A stretch of DNA of 64,000 bases from Variovorax paradoxus (GCF_018614955.1 NZ_JAGGNV010000004.1:93519-157518); one strand, 5' to 3'. Shown: positions 52,895 to 62,117, counted from the first letter of the stretch. Numbers and translations: made by a program. The notes: generated by a model not told the origin, from the letters alone.

Positions 52895-54820
52895 TCAAGG
52901 CGCGTTCGAACTGTGTACTGAGAACGGCCTGAACGGCAGGGCCAAAGCGCCAGCGTACTCACCATTCGGCGTCAGTGTCGGGCATCCGGGACCGTCCGAC
53001 GGACAGAAGTTGGTCTGACTCGATGGCAAAGAGTAGCGCACGATCCCGCAGCGGTACTGTTTGATCGAGGCGCCCGAATAATCCGCCACGGCCACCATGC
53101 AACCACTGGTCGAATACTGGTCGAGTTCGGCCACGGCGACAGGATCGACACGCGAATCCGCCATCCGGCGGATCACGCTGCCGGTGTTGTCGTTGCGGAA
53201 GCCAACCCAGCCCCATTCGCGCGCGGCACGCCGGTAGAACAGCACAACGGTATTCAAGGAGTCCGAGCGCTGATCCAGGCCTTTCGACTCCGATAGCCCG
53301 GTGACGCCGGCGCCAAGGCCGGTTACGCGGCCGACTTCGGCGATGTCCGCGGGGTCGGGTGTCGTCGGCTTGGGCCCGGCCGCATAGCGCCCGAGCGAGT
53401 AGATGCGGAGCGTGCCGTCCTCGGTGGCGATCCATGCGCGCGGGTAGCGCGACGTGCCTCGCCAGTAAGGCGTGCCAGGGATGCGCTCGCGATCATCCTT
53501 GTTCCAATACGAGCGCACGGTCGTTGCGACGCCGGTGGGCTTTCCGTCGAGGTTGATGATCTTCACCAGCACTGGCGCCGACTTCGGGTGCGCCGCAATC
53601 GGGTACGGCCACTGGCCCGGCCCCATGCCGATGTTCTGCGTCTCGGCGTTGCTCTCTGCGCTGTTCAAGAACATGCTGTTCGTGAACCTGAGGTAAGGGC
53701 CAAGGTCGATGAAGGCGGCCTTCTTTTCCGACTTCGAGATGACCACGGCCACGCCACCTTTGGCATAGGTGGCATGGAACTCGCCGCCCGGCAGGAACTT
53801 CGCACGGTTCTGCGCCAGAGGCGAGGCGAGCAGCCCGATGCTCGACACTTCCTTCCCCGCCGGATGCACGACCGCATCGAACGGCGTCATGCCGGTCGTG
53901 ACCTTGATGCCGGTTGGGGCCTTCATGGTGTCGGGCAAATCGACGTAGCCGACGATCTTCATGAAGATGAAATTGCCCTGGTCCCAGAAGCCGGCGTGCA
54001 CGGAATCAACGAACCCGTGCCACCAGTCGTAGCGTGGCCCTTTCAGGGTGCAGCCTTCGCATGTAGCACCCAGCGAGACGATGGCGACTTTCCCTTTCAC
54101 ATTGACCGTGTCCCACAGGGACACCACAGCCAGTTCGCCGCCGGCCGTCGAGCTGATGCCGGTCGGCACCAAGCCCACCGGTAACTGCACCGACGCGCGG
54201 TTCGAGGCTGTCGTGTTGCCGATCGTGAAGAGCGTGGCGCCCCTCGTCGCGCTGCCCTGCGTGCCGATGATCGAGACGCGGCAGGAGCTGTCCGCCGTGT
54301 TGGCGCAGCGGTCGGCGACGATGGGAAGGTCGGCCGCCTCGTTCGGCGCCAACACCCCGTCGCGGTAGTAGCCGGCCATCGCGGACGGCAGCAGGTTGCC
54401 GGCTTGCCACAAGATCTGTGGGCGCTGCATCCACGTGTTGCGATCGACGGCGGAAGCCTGGAACCACGCAACCGAATCGGACGCCGACGAGCCGGTGAGC
54501 GGCACGCCGATCGCCGCCCCGTGGGTGCTGACGTAGTTGTTCGACATCACAGTCGATTCCTTGCCGAGCTGATACGCGATCTTGCAGCCGCCGCCGCAAT
54601 GACTGATCTGCCCAACGTCAGCACGTAGCGGAAATGTCTGCACGCCCGTCTGTGTCGGTGGCTCACCGAAGCGGTAGGTGATCGCGGCTGGCGAGCTGTA
54701 GGCGTTGCCGATGGCTTTGTAGGCGGCGGGGTTCACCACGCCGGCCGCGTTCACGATGTCGTTCGGCTGCGCATGCACTGCGCAGGCCAGGAACAAGAGG
54801 ACGAGGGAAAGGTATTTCAT
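52895..54820 (-). CDS. large secreted protein of unknown function
   Basis: A 641-residue protein with a signal peptide (LSLVLLFLACAVHAQ, cut after about residue 18). The mature part is beta-rich with many Gly/Asn turns (GNTTASNRASVQLPVGL, HPAGKEVSSIGLLA, ATEDGTLRIYSLGRY) and paired cysteines (HCGGGC, CEGCTL, CPSDGPGC). The WIATEDGTLRIYSL region resembles a propeller blade, but no family is assigned. It stands alone with weaker GC bias than its neighbours. Confidence 0.75.
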   Translation of the reverse strand: MKYLSLVLLFLACAVHAQPNDIVNAAGVVNPAAYKAIGNAYSSPAAITYRFGEPPTQTGVQTFPLRADVGQISHCGGGCKIAYQLGKESTVMSNNYVSTHGAAIGVPLTGSSASDSVAWFQASAVDRNTWMQRPQILWQAGNLLPSAMAGYYRDGVLAPNEAADLPIVADRCANTADSSCRVSIIGTQGSATRGATLFTIGNTTASNRASVQLPVGLVPTGISSTAGGELAVVSLWDTVNVKGKVAIVSLGATCEGCTLKGPRYDWWHGFVDSVHAGFWDQGNFIFMKIVGYVDLPDTMKAPTGIKVTTGMTPFDAVVHPAGKEVSSIGLLASPLAQNRAKFLPGGEFHATYAKGGVAVVISKSEKKAAFIDLGPYLRFTNSMFLNSAESNAETQNIGMGPGQWPYPIAAHPKSAPVLVKIINLDGKPTGVATTVRSYWNKDDRERIPGTPYWRGTSRYPRAWIATEDGTLRIYSLGRYAAGPKPTTPDPADIAEVGRVTGLGAGVTGLSESKGLDQRSDSLNTVVLFYRRAAREWGWVGFRNDNTGSVIRRMADSRVDPVAVAELDQYSTSGCMVAVADYSGASIKQYRCGIVRYSLPSSQTNFCPSDGPGCPTLTPNGEYAGALALPFRPFSVHSSNAP

Positions 54821-54869
54821 GGCTTGGCCCGCGGCCCTCGGGTGCCGCCACATTTGTGAGGCCGTACCT

Positions 54870-55349
54870 TCAAGTGCTGGCTCTGTAGATGACACTGAAC
54901 CGCTCACACGCAACAGGCATGACCTGACTTGGTTCTCGGCCCACGCGCGCGCACTCGCGGCCGAAGTACGCCCAGTGAACGCGGCGCCAGTACTCCAACG
55001 ACCCATCGCCTTCGCCCTCGATGGCGGCGAACTCGGCGCTGACTTGCTCGAATGGCACGACCTGGACCTCGAGAGTCTCGATGACACACACAGGCTTTCC
55101 ATCCCAGTAGGTGACAACACTGAGGGCGCCGGGCTTTGGTGGCGAGCCGCCTGCATTCTCAAGGGACCAGACAAGACTGGCAGTTGCCCGCTTGACGCCT
55201 GCGAGTACGAGGTCCGCAAGTGCGTTGGCATCGGCTTCGTTGTCATCGAAGTGGAACGCCTCGAAGAACCGGGCGGAGCAATCTTCTCCAACCTCGGCGC
55301 AGAAGGCGTCCCAGAACGTGGCGATGCTTGAGGAAATGTTCATGCTCAT
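54870..55349 (-). CDS. ASCH-domain protein
   Basis: A 159-residue protein with the ASCH fold: LVLAGVKRATASLVWSLENA, the G-x-K-x-x-T/S motif, then PKPGALSVVTYWDGKPVCVI and EGDGSLEYWRRVHWAYFGRE. ASCH domains bind RNA or modified nucleosides; YqfB, a member, is an N4-acetylcytidine amidohydrolase. The second codon ATG at 55343 is another possible start. Confidence 0.85.
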   Translation of the reverse strand: MSMNISSSIATFWDAFCAEVGEDCSARFFEAFHFDDNEADANALADLVLAGVKRATASLVWSLENAGGSPPKPGALSVVTYWDGKPVCVIETLEVQVVPFEQVSAEFAAIEGEGDGSLEYWRRVHWAYFGRECARVGREPSQVMPVACERFSVIYRAST

Positions 55350-55375
55350 CCCGTGACGTAGCTTAGTCCGATGCG

Positions 55376-56578
55376 CTAGCCCTCGTCCGCGGGCACGAGC
55401 GTCCCGCCGATCGCTGCGTCGATGCCGCGATGAAAGCGCAGCACCCCGTGTTCGAGCCGACCTGCCTGCAAGCCCGCATTGGCGCCGCTGTGCAGGCCGC
55501 GCTGGATCGCCACCGCCGTCGCGATGTCTTCCTTCTGAAAGACCGTCTCCTCGATCAGCCGGAAAGTCTTTTCCCAGTGCGGAATCCAGTCGTCGCCGGT
55601 GCGATCGGGAGGAATCAACATGGTGTGCATCCACCGCACTTCGCCGGCAGCCGGCGAGAACATGCCGATGAGGCTGACATAGTCCGGGTGCCAGATCAGG
55701 AAGGTGTTCGGGAACAGAAACTGCGTCGGCGTCGCGAGCTTGCACAGCGCATCGCGGTCGCGCGGCGCCTCGAATGCCTCGAAGGCTCTGCGCCGAGCGA
55801 CCAGCGAATTCTGATGCGGGCCGGCATCCAGGTTGACGGTGTACGCATCGGCGAAGAAGGGGTAGATGGTGTCGCGATGCAGGACGCGGATGTGATAGCC
55901 CTCGAGAAACGCGTCGACGGTGAGCTTCCAGTTCGCGGCATAGACCCGATCGATCTTGCGGAACACCTTCATGTCCGCCAGCCCCAGCCACTGCAGGTGC
56001 TCGTCGAGCCCTTGCAGGAAGCCGGCGGCCGAGAACGCCGGGCCGGGCGTGCGCTTCACGAATATCAACCCGCCGGCCTCGGCGCAGGGCAGTTCGACCA
56101 GATGCAGCGTGGCCGGGTCGATGCCCTCGAAGGTCTCCGCATGCAAGCGGTGACGCAAGTGCCCGTCGAGCCCGTAGGTCCAGCCGTGATACGGGCAAAC
56201 CAGTGTCTTGCAGCTCCTGGCCTTTGCGGGCTCCGGCCCCTCGGTTTGGACCAGTGTCATTCCGCGGTGCCTGCAGACATTGAAGAACGCGCGGACGCGA
56301 CCGTCGCCGGATCGGGTCACCACCATGGGCACGCCGAGCGCATCGAAGGGCAGCGCCGATCCTGCAGGCACTTCCGAGCTGTGCGCCGCGACGATCGGCC
56401 ACTGCGCGAAAACAATATCCTGCTCCTGCTGCCAATGATGGCGGTCGGTGTAATGGCTGACGGGCACCGTGCCCGTCTCGGTTCCCATCTCGCGCTCACC
56501 GGTTGAACGGGCGTGATCGAGCCGGTGAATCAGATCGGCCAGCGTCGCAGGCGGCGGAGCGGAGGTCTGCTGTGTCAT
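55376..56578 (-). CDS. Rieske-type aromatic ring-hydroxylating oxygenase, alpha subunit
   Basis: A 400-residue Rieske non-heme iron oxygenase. The [2Fe-2S] ligands are Cys102-x-His104 (CRHRG) and Cys128-x2-His131 (CPYHGW). The mononuclear iron site has His229 and His234 in EGYHIRVLHRD. No small beta subunit or reductase gene is adjacent, as in GbcA/CntA-like or Bcv-type single-subunit oxygenases that act on quaternary amines or small aromatics. A TetR gene diverges from it. Confidence 0.92.
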   Translation of the reverse strand: MTQQTSAPPPATLADLIHRLDHARSTGEREMGTETGTVPVSHYTDRHHWQQEQDIVFAQWPIVAAHSSEVPAGSALPFDALGVPMVVTRSGDGRVRAFFNVCRHRGMTLVQTEGPEPAKARSCKTLVCPYHGWTYGLDGHLRHRLHAETFEGIDPATLHLVELPCAEAGGLIFVKRTPGPAFSAAGFLQGLDEHLQWLGLADMKVFRKIDRVYAANWKLTVDAFLEGYHIRVLHRDTIYPFFADAYTVNLDAGPHQNSLVARRRAFEAFEAPRDRDALCKLATPTQFLFPNTFLIWHPDYVSLIGMFSPAAGEVRWMHTMLIPPDRTGDDWIPHWEKTFRLIEETVFQKEDIATAVAIQRGLHSGANAGLQAGRLEHGVLRFHRGIDAAIGGTLVPADEG

Positions 56579-56766
56579 GGCGGCGATCCCCAGTTTTGGA
56601 GTGCGAAGGCGCCCCCAAAGCTTATGTGAGATGTACGCTCGGCGTGTTCGGTTTTCCCGCCCATGCGCGCGTCGCAATGGCGCGTGCTTCTCCCTCGTGG
56701 CGCCTGCTCGAACGAGCGGCGCGCCGGTTCGACGGAAGACAAGTGTTCAGCTTTGGAGGACAGCGC
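56579..56766. promoter_or_regulatory. divergent Rieske/TetR control region
   Basis: AGTTTTGGA (56592-56600) and CCAAAGCT (56615-56622) form an imperfect inverted repeat, and AGCTTTGGA recurs at 56749-56757 just before the TetR start. These three related sites are candidate operators. Confidence 0.4.
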
Positions 56767-57411
56767 ATGAACTTGACTGTCAAGCCTCGCCGCAAGCCTT
56801 CGCAGGCGCGGGCGTGGATGACCTCGCGCGCCATTCAGGATGCCTTCGTCCTTCTTCTGCTCGAGCGCGGGTACGAGAAGGTGTCGATGCGCCATATCGC
56901 GGCTGTCGCGGGCGTCGGCCTTGGCACGCTCTATCAGTACTTTCCGGGCAAGGACTCCATCGCCGCCGTCACCGTTCGCAGCCGGCTGCGCGGATTGGCC
57001 GCCCTGGTGGAAGAGGCCGGCGCCGCTTCCAGCCCGCGGACGCTGGAGCAGACGGTTCATGCGCTTGCGCAAGCGCTTGTCGGAACCTTGCTGAGCCAAG
57101 CTGCGGAATGGCGAGCCCTCTTTGTTCTGGAGCGGCGCATCTCCTCTTCCGAAACCTATCGCGAACTCTACAAACGGTTTGTCCATCTGTTTCGCGATGC
57201 CTTTGCGTCCGCATCGGACTGGCCAGCGGCGTTCGATCGCGAGCGCGTCGCCTTGAATGCGTTCTCCATCGTCGATGCCATGGCCAAGCACGCATTGCTC
57301 GTGCAAGAGTCCTGCCCCGACGCGGACAAGGTCGTGGAAGACGTGGAGTGCGCGGTCAACGGATACTTCCTGTTGGAGAGAAAGAAGCGCGGAGCCGCGC
57401 GGGCGGCCTAG
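56767..57411 (+). CDS. TetR-family transcriptional regulator
   Basis: A 214-residue TetR protein with the N-terminal helix-turn-helix (AIQDAFVLLLLERGYEKVSM and AAVAGVGLGTLYQYFPGKDS) and a C-terminal ligand domain of the TetR_C_33 or similar type. GGAGG precedes the ATG. It is the likely regulator of the divergent Rieske oxygenase. Confidence 0.92.
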   Translation: MNLTVKPRRKPSQARAWMTSRAIQDAFVLLLLERGYEKVSMRHIAAVAGVGLGTLYQYFPGKDSIAAVTVRSRLRGLAALVEEAGAASSPRTLEQTVHALAQALVGTLLSQAAEWRALFVLERRISSSETYRELYKRFVHLFRDAFASASDWPAAFDRERVALNAFSIVDAMAKHALLVQESCPDADKVVEDVECAVNGYFLLERKKRGAARAA

Positions 57412-57421
57412 CGTCGCCCCT

Positions 57422-57651
57422 TCACCCCTCACCCACCGGGAACGCCTCCAACATCCTCCATCCCAACCGAGTGATCTCCGTCACCACCATCCCGGCTGCG
57501 GGCCGCCGCCGCGACGGTCGAAGACGACCTGCATCGTTGCTTTCACATGGCCTGCTTGCACGAGGATGCTGGTGGCCTCGATGTCGTCGTTGCTCGTCAG
57601 GATGAGGGGGAGGCATTCGTGAGAGATGCGGTGGAGGAGTGCGAGGGGCAT
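57422..57651 (-). pseudogene. small conserved gene with frameshift
   Basis: The minus strand from 57651 reads MPLALLHRISHECLPLILTS and DIEATSILVQAGHVKAT in one frame. A second frame continues MVVTEITRLGWRMLEAFPVG to a stop at 57422. The two parts join near 57500 by a single frameshift. The combined protein of about 76 residues looks like a small helix-turn-helix-type hypothetical protein, but this is uncertain. Confidence 0.4.
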
Positions 57652-58102
57652 GACGCATCGAGAGTCAGGTTCTGCGCGCCTCGCGTCTACAGACTTTGAG
57701 TTGCAATCGCCATCAACGCCGCGCCGCAGGGCGCCCCCAAACGTCGACTTCAAACGAGCAAGCGTGTCGCGACGGTATGCCCCATGCAATCCAAGAAATG
57801 GCGCGCGGATTCAAGTTCAAGGGAGATCGAGGTGGGATGCGTGACGAGCGAAAGGTGTCGTGAGCGCGTGGCTCCGGCAGCGCGGCTGGCTGGCTGCTTC
57901 TGGGCAAATGGCCGTCGATCTATGCCGGAGGCGCTATGGCCGCTTCAGACTGACTGACTCCGGTCATTCGTTGCCCGCCAACGAGCACCGACGGACGACG
58001 CACTGGAGTCGTTCGCACTTCCCGATTCACAGCCCCTCGGCAGACGCTCGTTGCGGGTGAAAGGTGGTCAAATGGCGACGCTCCTGCGGAGGCGAAGTCG
58101 AT
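57652..58102. other. region without a recognisable gene
   Basis: About 450 bases between the small broken gene and the AraC gene. Short frames exist on both strands, but none has a good start or family signal. GGAGG before 58103 is the ribosome site of the AraC gene. Confidence 0.4.
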
Positions 58103-59116
58103 ATGGATGCCTTGTCCGAGGTCTTGAAGATCCTGCAGTTCAACGGCGCGATCTTCTTCAATGCCAGATTCACCGCACCATGGTGTTTTGCTTCTCCGGA
58201 AGCGGAGGCGGTGGCCAAGCAGGTCAACGCGGGATCCCAGCGTCTGCTCTTCTACCATCTCTTCGTGGACGGTTCGTGCACCGTGAAACTCGACGGCATG
58301 CCGCCGCTTCACCTGCAAGCCGGCGACATCATCCTGTTTCCGCATGGCGATGCCCACACGATGGCCTCGTCCGGGATGGACGGGCCCGGGCCGCTGCTCG
58401 ATGTGCGAGCGCTGTTGCGCGAGAGGCCCGACGAACTGCAGCTGGGCGGCGGCGGCGAGCCAACCCGCTTCATCTGCGGCTATCTGTCATGCGATCCCAT
58501 CCTCTGTCGGCCGGTCCTGGCAACGCTGCCCAGAGTGCTGACGGTCAGCCTCAGGAGGGACGAAAAGACCGACTGGGTGGAGCGTTCCTTCGTTTATGCG
58601 GTGGCGGAGGCCGCTTCCACGCAACCTGGTGGCGAAGGCGTGCTGGCCAAGTTGTCCGAGGTACTGGTGGTCGAGACATTGCGCCGGTACATCTCCCAGA
58701 TGTCCGAGGGCCAGACCGGTTGGTTCGCGGGCTTGCGTGATCGCGTCGTCGGCAAATGCCTCGCCCTCATGCACGAGAAGCCGGCGTATCCATGGACGCT
58801 CGAAAGCCTTGCGCGCGAGGCCGGAACATCGCGCTCGGTTCTCGCCGAGAAATTTACCCACTATGTCGGACAGCCCCCCATCCAATATCTTGGCAAGTGG
58901 CGCATGGCGCTCGCGTCGAACCTGCTGCGGCGCAACGCCTTGAGCATGATGCATATCGCGCTGGAAGTTGGCTACGAAACCGATGCCGCCTTCAGCCGCG
59001 CCTTCAAGCGCGAGTTCGGCATGCCCCCGGCATCCTGGCGCCGCGAGAACAGCCTCAAGAGTCCGACTGAGTTCAACGACGGAAAACGATCAGTGCGATC
59101 AGCACGCAGAAGCTGA
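58103..59116 (+). CDS. AraC-family regulator with cupin sensor domain
   Basis: A 337-residue protein with an N-terminal cupin_6 sensor (LHLQAGDIILFPHGDAHTM) and C-terminal AraC double helix-turn-helix (LESLAREAGTSRSVLAEKFT and MMHIALEVGYETDAAFSRAF). The ATG at 58103 with GGAGG upstream is the start. The last 44 bases overlap the convergent MAPEG gene. Its likely targets, the MAPEG and diiron genes, lie just downstream on the other strand. Confidence 0.92.
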   Translation: MDALSEVLKILQFNGAIFFNARFTAPWCFASPEAEAVAKQVNAGSQRLLFYHLFVDGSCTVKLDGMPPLHLQAGDIILFPHGDAHTMASSGMDGPGPLLDVRALLRERPDELQLGGGGEPTRFICGYLSCDPILCRPVLATLPRVLTVSLRRDEKTDWVERSFVYAVAEAASTQPGGEGVLAKLSEVLVVETLRRYISQMSEGQTGWFAGLRDRVVGKCLALMHEKPAYPWTLESLAREAGTSRSVLAEKFTHYVGQPPIQYLGKWRMALASNLLRRNALSMMHIALEVGYETDAAFSRAFKREFGMPPASWRRENSLKSPTEFNDGKRSVRSARRS

Positions 59117-59510
59117 GGATCTGAACAAGAAAGAACGCGAAGCGCACCGACACGACTCGATCCGTCTGGGCGAAGCAGACGTGGACCAGCGACTGGGGAA
59201 TCCGCGCCGCCAGGATGACGACGCACAGGGGATCCACCGTCGGATCGGCGATGCCGTAGGTGCGCAATGCATAGACCAGCACGGCGAAAACCGGCAGGTT
59301 CTCGACGCAGTTCGCATGTGCGCGCATCGAGCGCAGGTACCAGTCCTGCCCCTCGACATGGTCGGCCCGGAATTCGCTCATTCCCGCCCGACCACGAAGG
59401 ACCCGACTCAATCGGTAGGCGCCCACGGTGGCGAGCAGGAGGACCAGGGTCCAGGCGGCGAAACCCAGCAGCATCAACTCGGGCAGCATGTTCTCGGCCT
59501 CCACTTGCAT
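59073..59510 (-). CDS. MAPEG-family membrane protein
   Basis: A 145-residue, four-helix membrane protein with the MAPEG pattern: LLLATVGAYRLSRVLRG, then RSMRAHANCVENLPVFAVLV and ARIPQSLVHVC. Human relatives are glutathione transferases and leukotriene synthases; bacterial members are poorly known. It overlaps the AraC gene end to end by 44 bases. Confidence 0.9.
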   Translation of the reverse strand: MQVEAENMLPELMLLGFAAWTLVLLLATVGAYRLSRVLRGRAGMSEFRADHVEGQDWYLRSMRAHANCVENLPVFAVLVYALRTYGIADPTVDPLCVVILAARIPQSLVHVCFAQTDRVVSVRFAFFLVQILSFCVLIALIVFRR

Positions 59511-59533
59511 GCCCTGGTGGGCATGGCGATGCC

Positions 59534-60496
59534 CTACTGGCGGGGCACCGCGGGCGATCGGGCGGGCACCGCATAGAGCAGCGGCTGGAGCGCATCCGTC
59601 ACCCGGGCAGCCTGCCTGTCATCGAGAACGCGGAAGAGGACCTTCTGGAAGCGCGGCTCCGTCACGCCCGACACGATGTACTGCCAGCGATACGCCTTCA
59701 GGATCCCCTCGCCGATGACGGTGCGTTGCGCATCGGCGTAACGCTCGCCCGCGATCGACTCGAAGTAGGTCGCATCGGCGCGCGCCTGAGCCAGGAGAAT
59801 GCCGTCGACCGCCACGACCAGGTCGATCAGGTCGCCGACGGCCGCGTCGCGTTCGGCGGCGTTCAGGCGCGCGTCCTCGCGAAGGAACTCGAGCTCGTCC
59901 AGTACCGCGTGCTGCGACTCCTCTTTCCAGTGGGCCAGGAAGACGTCTTTCCACAGCTCGCACAGGTCGTCCTGCGGCTCGATGCTGGCGCGATAGTGGG
60001 CCAACGTGAAGAGCTCGATGTCCAGTGTCAGCGCAAGGACCGACCAGGTGCTCTTGCTCAGCACGGCTGTCGCGACGGCGTTGGGTTCGGCCGTTGCCAC
60101 GTATCCCGCCGGCATGTCGGCGGCCATCATCGTTTCCATGCGCCGGAACAGCTCCTGGTGCTTCAGCTCCTCGTCGGCCATGCGGACCAGGGCCTCCAGG
60201 GCCACCTGGTCGCCGAGCGCGTGCTGTCGGCTTATCTCGAGCACCTTGGCGCCGATGAAACGCTCCACCAGGCCGAAGATGTAGGCGTAGCTTCGACCCT
60301 GCACCTGGCTCAGCAGGCGCCGGTCATCGGACGTCATGAAATCCAGCTCGTTCACCAGCGACAGGCCGGCGGGCAGGAACGTCTTCTCGAGATCGAATCG
60401 CCGGCGACGGATGACGTCGTTGTCGATGTCCCAGCGGACGCGTTTGGAATTCGCGATGACCTTTGAGTACTGGGTCGCGGAGGGGGCGCTTTGCAT
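59534..60496 (-). CDS. diiron (ferritin-like) oxygenase-like protein
   Basis: A 320-residue helical protein with two E-x2-H type iron-binding motifs (ADEELKHQELFRR and KEESQHAVLDELEFL) and other Glu-rich helices (FGLVERFIGAKVLE, LDIELFTLAHY). This fits the diiron oxygenase group that includes p-aminobenzoate N-oxygenase AurF-like and DUF455-like proteins. The start at 60496 is used because the conserved part begins there. It precedes the MAPEG gene on the same strand. Confidence 0.72.
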   Translation of the reverse strand: MQSAPSATQYSKVIANSKRVRWDIDNDVIRRRRFDLEKTFLPAGLSLVNELDFMTSDDRRLLSQVQGRSYAYIFGLVERFIGAKVLEISRQHALGDQVALEALVRMADEELKHQELFRRMETMMAADMPAGYVATAEPNAVATAVLSKSTWSVLALTLDIELFTLAHYRASIEPQDDLCELWKDVFLAHWKEESQHAVLDELEFLREDARLNAAERDAAVGDLIDLVVAVDGILLAQARADATYFESIAGERYADAQRTVIGEGILKAYRWQYIVSGVTEPRFQKVLFRVLDDRQAARVTDALQPLLYAVPARSPAVPRQ

Positions 60497-60655
60497 GATG
60501 GCCTCTTTCAATGTTCGTTGGAGGAGCGTCAATGTTCGAAGCGCGACGTGAATCAAGTCGGGCCATCCGTCCGAAAATCTTGCCTGATGATCCGAGCATG
60601 CACGTTTGACCGCTCCCGCTGCACTGCGGACATCCTCGTTCAGTCGCAGCGCTGC

Positions 60656-61068
60656 TCAACTCCCATCGTTATCCGCGCCTCGCGTGGCGATTGCCCATCG
60701 ACGCCCGATCCCCCGCCTCCCTCTCACTCTCCCGCTCCCGCGCCTCGTCTCCGCGGGCGACCCTTCGTCCATACGGATCGCGCCAATCTCCAGCACGCAC
60801 CACCACGTCTGCGGAAACATCACTCCATTCCCCTTCGCCGCCCGCAGCGGAATGCCTCGATGCCGGTCAGCAGCAGCCCGCGCTCGTCGATGGCAACCAG
60901 CTTCACCTTGTCCACCAGCGGCAGCAGATAGCGCTCGCCGTCCGGCGCGAGCAGCACAGTGACACGCTTCATCCCCTCGCGATGCACCCGCAGATCGCCG
61001 CGAACGCGGCCGCTCATGATCTGGTCGCGCTGCAGCAAGAGCCCCTGCCGGCGGCATCGGAAACCCAT
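60656..61068 (-). pseudogene. small conserved gene, probably frameshifted
   Basis: From ATG at 61068 the minus strand encodes MGFRCRRQGLLLQRDQIMSG, MKRVTVLLAPDGERYLLPLV and AIDERGLLLTGIEAFRCG, and stops at 60820. Directly after it, in another frame, comes FPQTWWCVLEIGAIRMDEGS, which looks like the natural continuation, running to 60656. A frameshift at about 60822-60835 would explain this. An ATG at 61077 is an alternative start. The family is unnamed; the SOS-like box at 61088 lies in its promoter. Confidence 0.5.
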
Positions 61069-61087
61069 CGCTAACATTTCGCAAGAA

Positions 61088-61107
61088 TACTGGATGAATG
61101 TACAGTG
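61088..61107. promoter_or_regulatory. LexA (SOS) box-like site
   Basis: TACTGGATGAATGTACAGTG matches the TACTG-N10-CAGTA layout of LexA boxes with both CTG/CAG cores at the right distance. On the minus strand TATTCT follows it as a possible -10 box for the small gene starting at 61068. The plus-strand gene starts only 6 bases after it. Confidence 0.7.
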
Positions 61108-61113
61108 TCGTCC

Positions 61114-61326
61114 ATGGACCGCGAAATCTGGATTGCCGTCTGTGCGCACCGGCTGCAACGACAGTGGCGCACCGTAGACCCCGAGCAGCTCGACGAGCTG
61201 GCGGCGGATTTGTGGAAGGACGAGAGGCTGCGCGCCCTGGCGCCCGACGATGCCGCCACGCTGTGGCTGGAGCCGCTGGCATCCGCGGAGGGGCAGCATC
61301 CTGGTCGGCGCCGCCTTGGGGGCTGA
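61114..61326 (+). CDS. small hypothetical protein
   Basis: A 70-residue protein starting MDREIWIAVCAHRLQRQWRT with a helical acidic middle (PEQLDELAADLWKDERLRAL) and a C-terminal WLEPL. It lacks a signal peptide. It diverges from the frameshifted small gene across the SOS-like box. Family unknown; the start at 61114 is close to the box, so a longer GTG start at 61105 is unlikely. Confidence 0.6.
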   Translation: MDREIWIAVCAHRLQRQWRTVDPEQLDELAADLWKDERLRALAPDDAATLWLEPLASAEGQHPGRRRLGG

Positions 61327-61511
61327 GGTTGATTGGGCTGGCCGCCAGAGTCAGCGCCTCATCCGTGCGATATCTCACACATCGAGCGAAGAAGACAAAT
61401 GAATCCTTTGGTATTCATCTTGGCGCGCTCAGAATCAGGTCCCATCTCTTACCAAGGCTTTGACGGCCATGGAGACTTCTCCCTCTTTCCAGCCGCTAAC
61501 CCTCTGAAGCC

Positions 61512-61703
61512 ATGTCAAGACGATTCAACACCCACAACCGCTTCGCTGCCGAACTCGACAGCGCCCCTTCCCGGCTGGAGGAACTGACCCTTCACCATCG
61601 GCTCGAGGAGCGTGAGCGGCGCGCTTCCGGCTGGCGGCGCAACCTGTCCGTCGCCGCGCTTCTAGTTGTTGCCGTGCTCGTCACGATGTTCATCGCGCGC
61701 TGA
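61512..61703 (+). CDS. small membrane-anchored protein
   Basis: A 63-residue protein with a charged N-terminus (LEELTLHHRLEERERRASGW) and one C-terminal transmembrane helix (SVAALLVVAVLVTMFIAR). It resembles single-span tail-anchored small proteins. No strong ribosome site was seen. Confidence 0.5.
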   Translation: MSRRFNTHNRFAAELDSAPSRLEELTLHHRLEERERRASGWRRNLSVAALLVVAVLVTMFIAR

Positions 61704-61856
61704 GGGGAACGCTGCAGGTGTCAGACCGCAGGTAGACCTGCGCAATTGGCCGACGACGGCCAAAGGCGGAAACCTACAAGAGGAGCGCACGTAGACGAAG
61801 CCCCTGCTTCCATCAGCGGCTCCAGTATCCAGCCTGGCCAACCAGATGGACATGAC

Positions 61857-62117
61857 ATGAGAGCTGATGCACTACCAAGCGCAACGAAGGTCAACACTGC
61901 GCGCCGCAACGGCGTGGTTTGGACTGCGTTCATTGACGAATACGAACTCGCCTTGCGCTCGGTCGAGTGCGACTACCCCGTGCTCGATCCCGATTCGACC
62001 GAATTCGAGGAGAACGTGATGCTCGAGGTCTACGAGGCGATGAAGGGTTTTGTGAAGCAAGGCACCCCGCCCGCTCTGGCAGTCAGGCTGGCTGCGGTCC
62101 AGCGCTTCGACAATTGA
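61857..62117 (+). CDS. small hypothetical protein
   Basis: An 86-residue cytoplasmic protein with WTAFIDEYELALRSVECDYP and ENVMLEVYEAMKGFVKQGTP, ending LAVRLAAVQRFDN. It looks helical. An in-frame ATG upstream at 61746 exists but leads through a non-conserved Pro/Gly stretch. Family unknown. Confidence 0.55.
   Translation: MRADALPSATKVNTARRNGVVWTAFIDEYELALRSVECDYPVLDPDSTEFEENVMLEVYEAMKGFVKQGTPPALAVRLAAVQRFDN

Noticed and set aside
57852..58060. Possible 66-codon plus-strand gene
   Set aside because: It is Arg/Ser-rich, lacks a ribosome site, and has no recognisable pattern.
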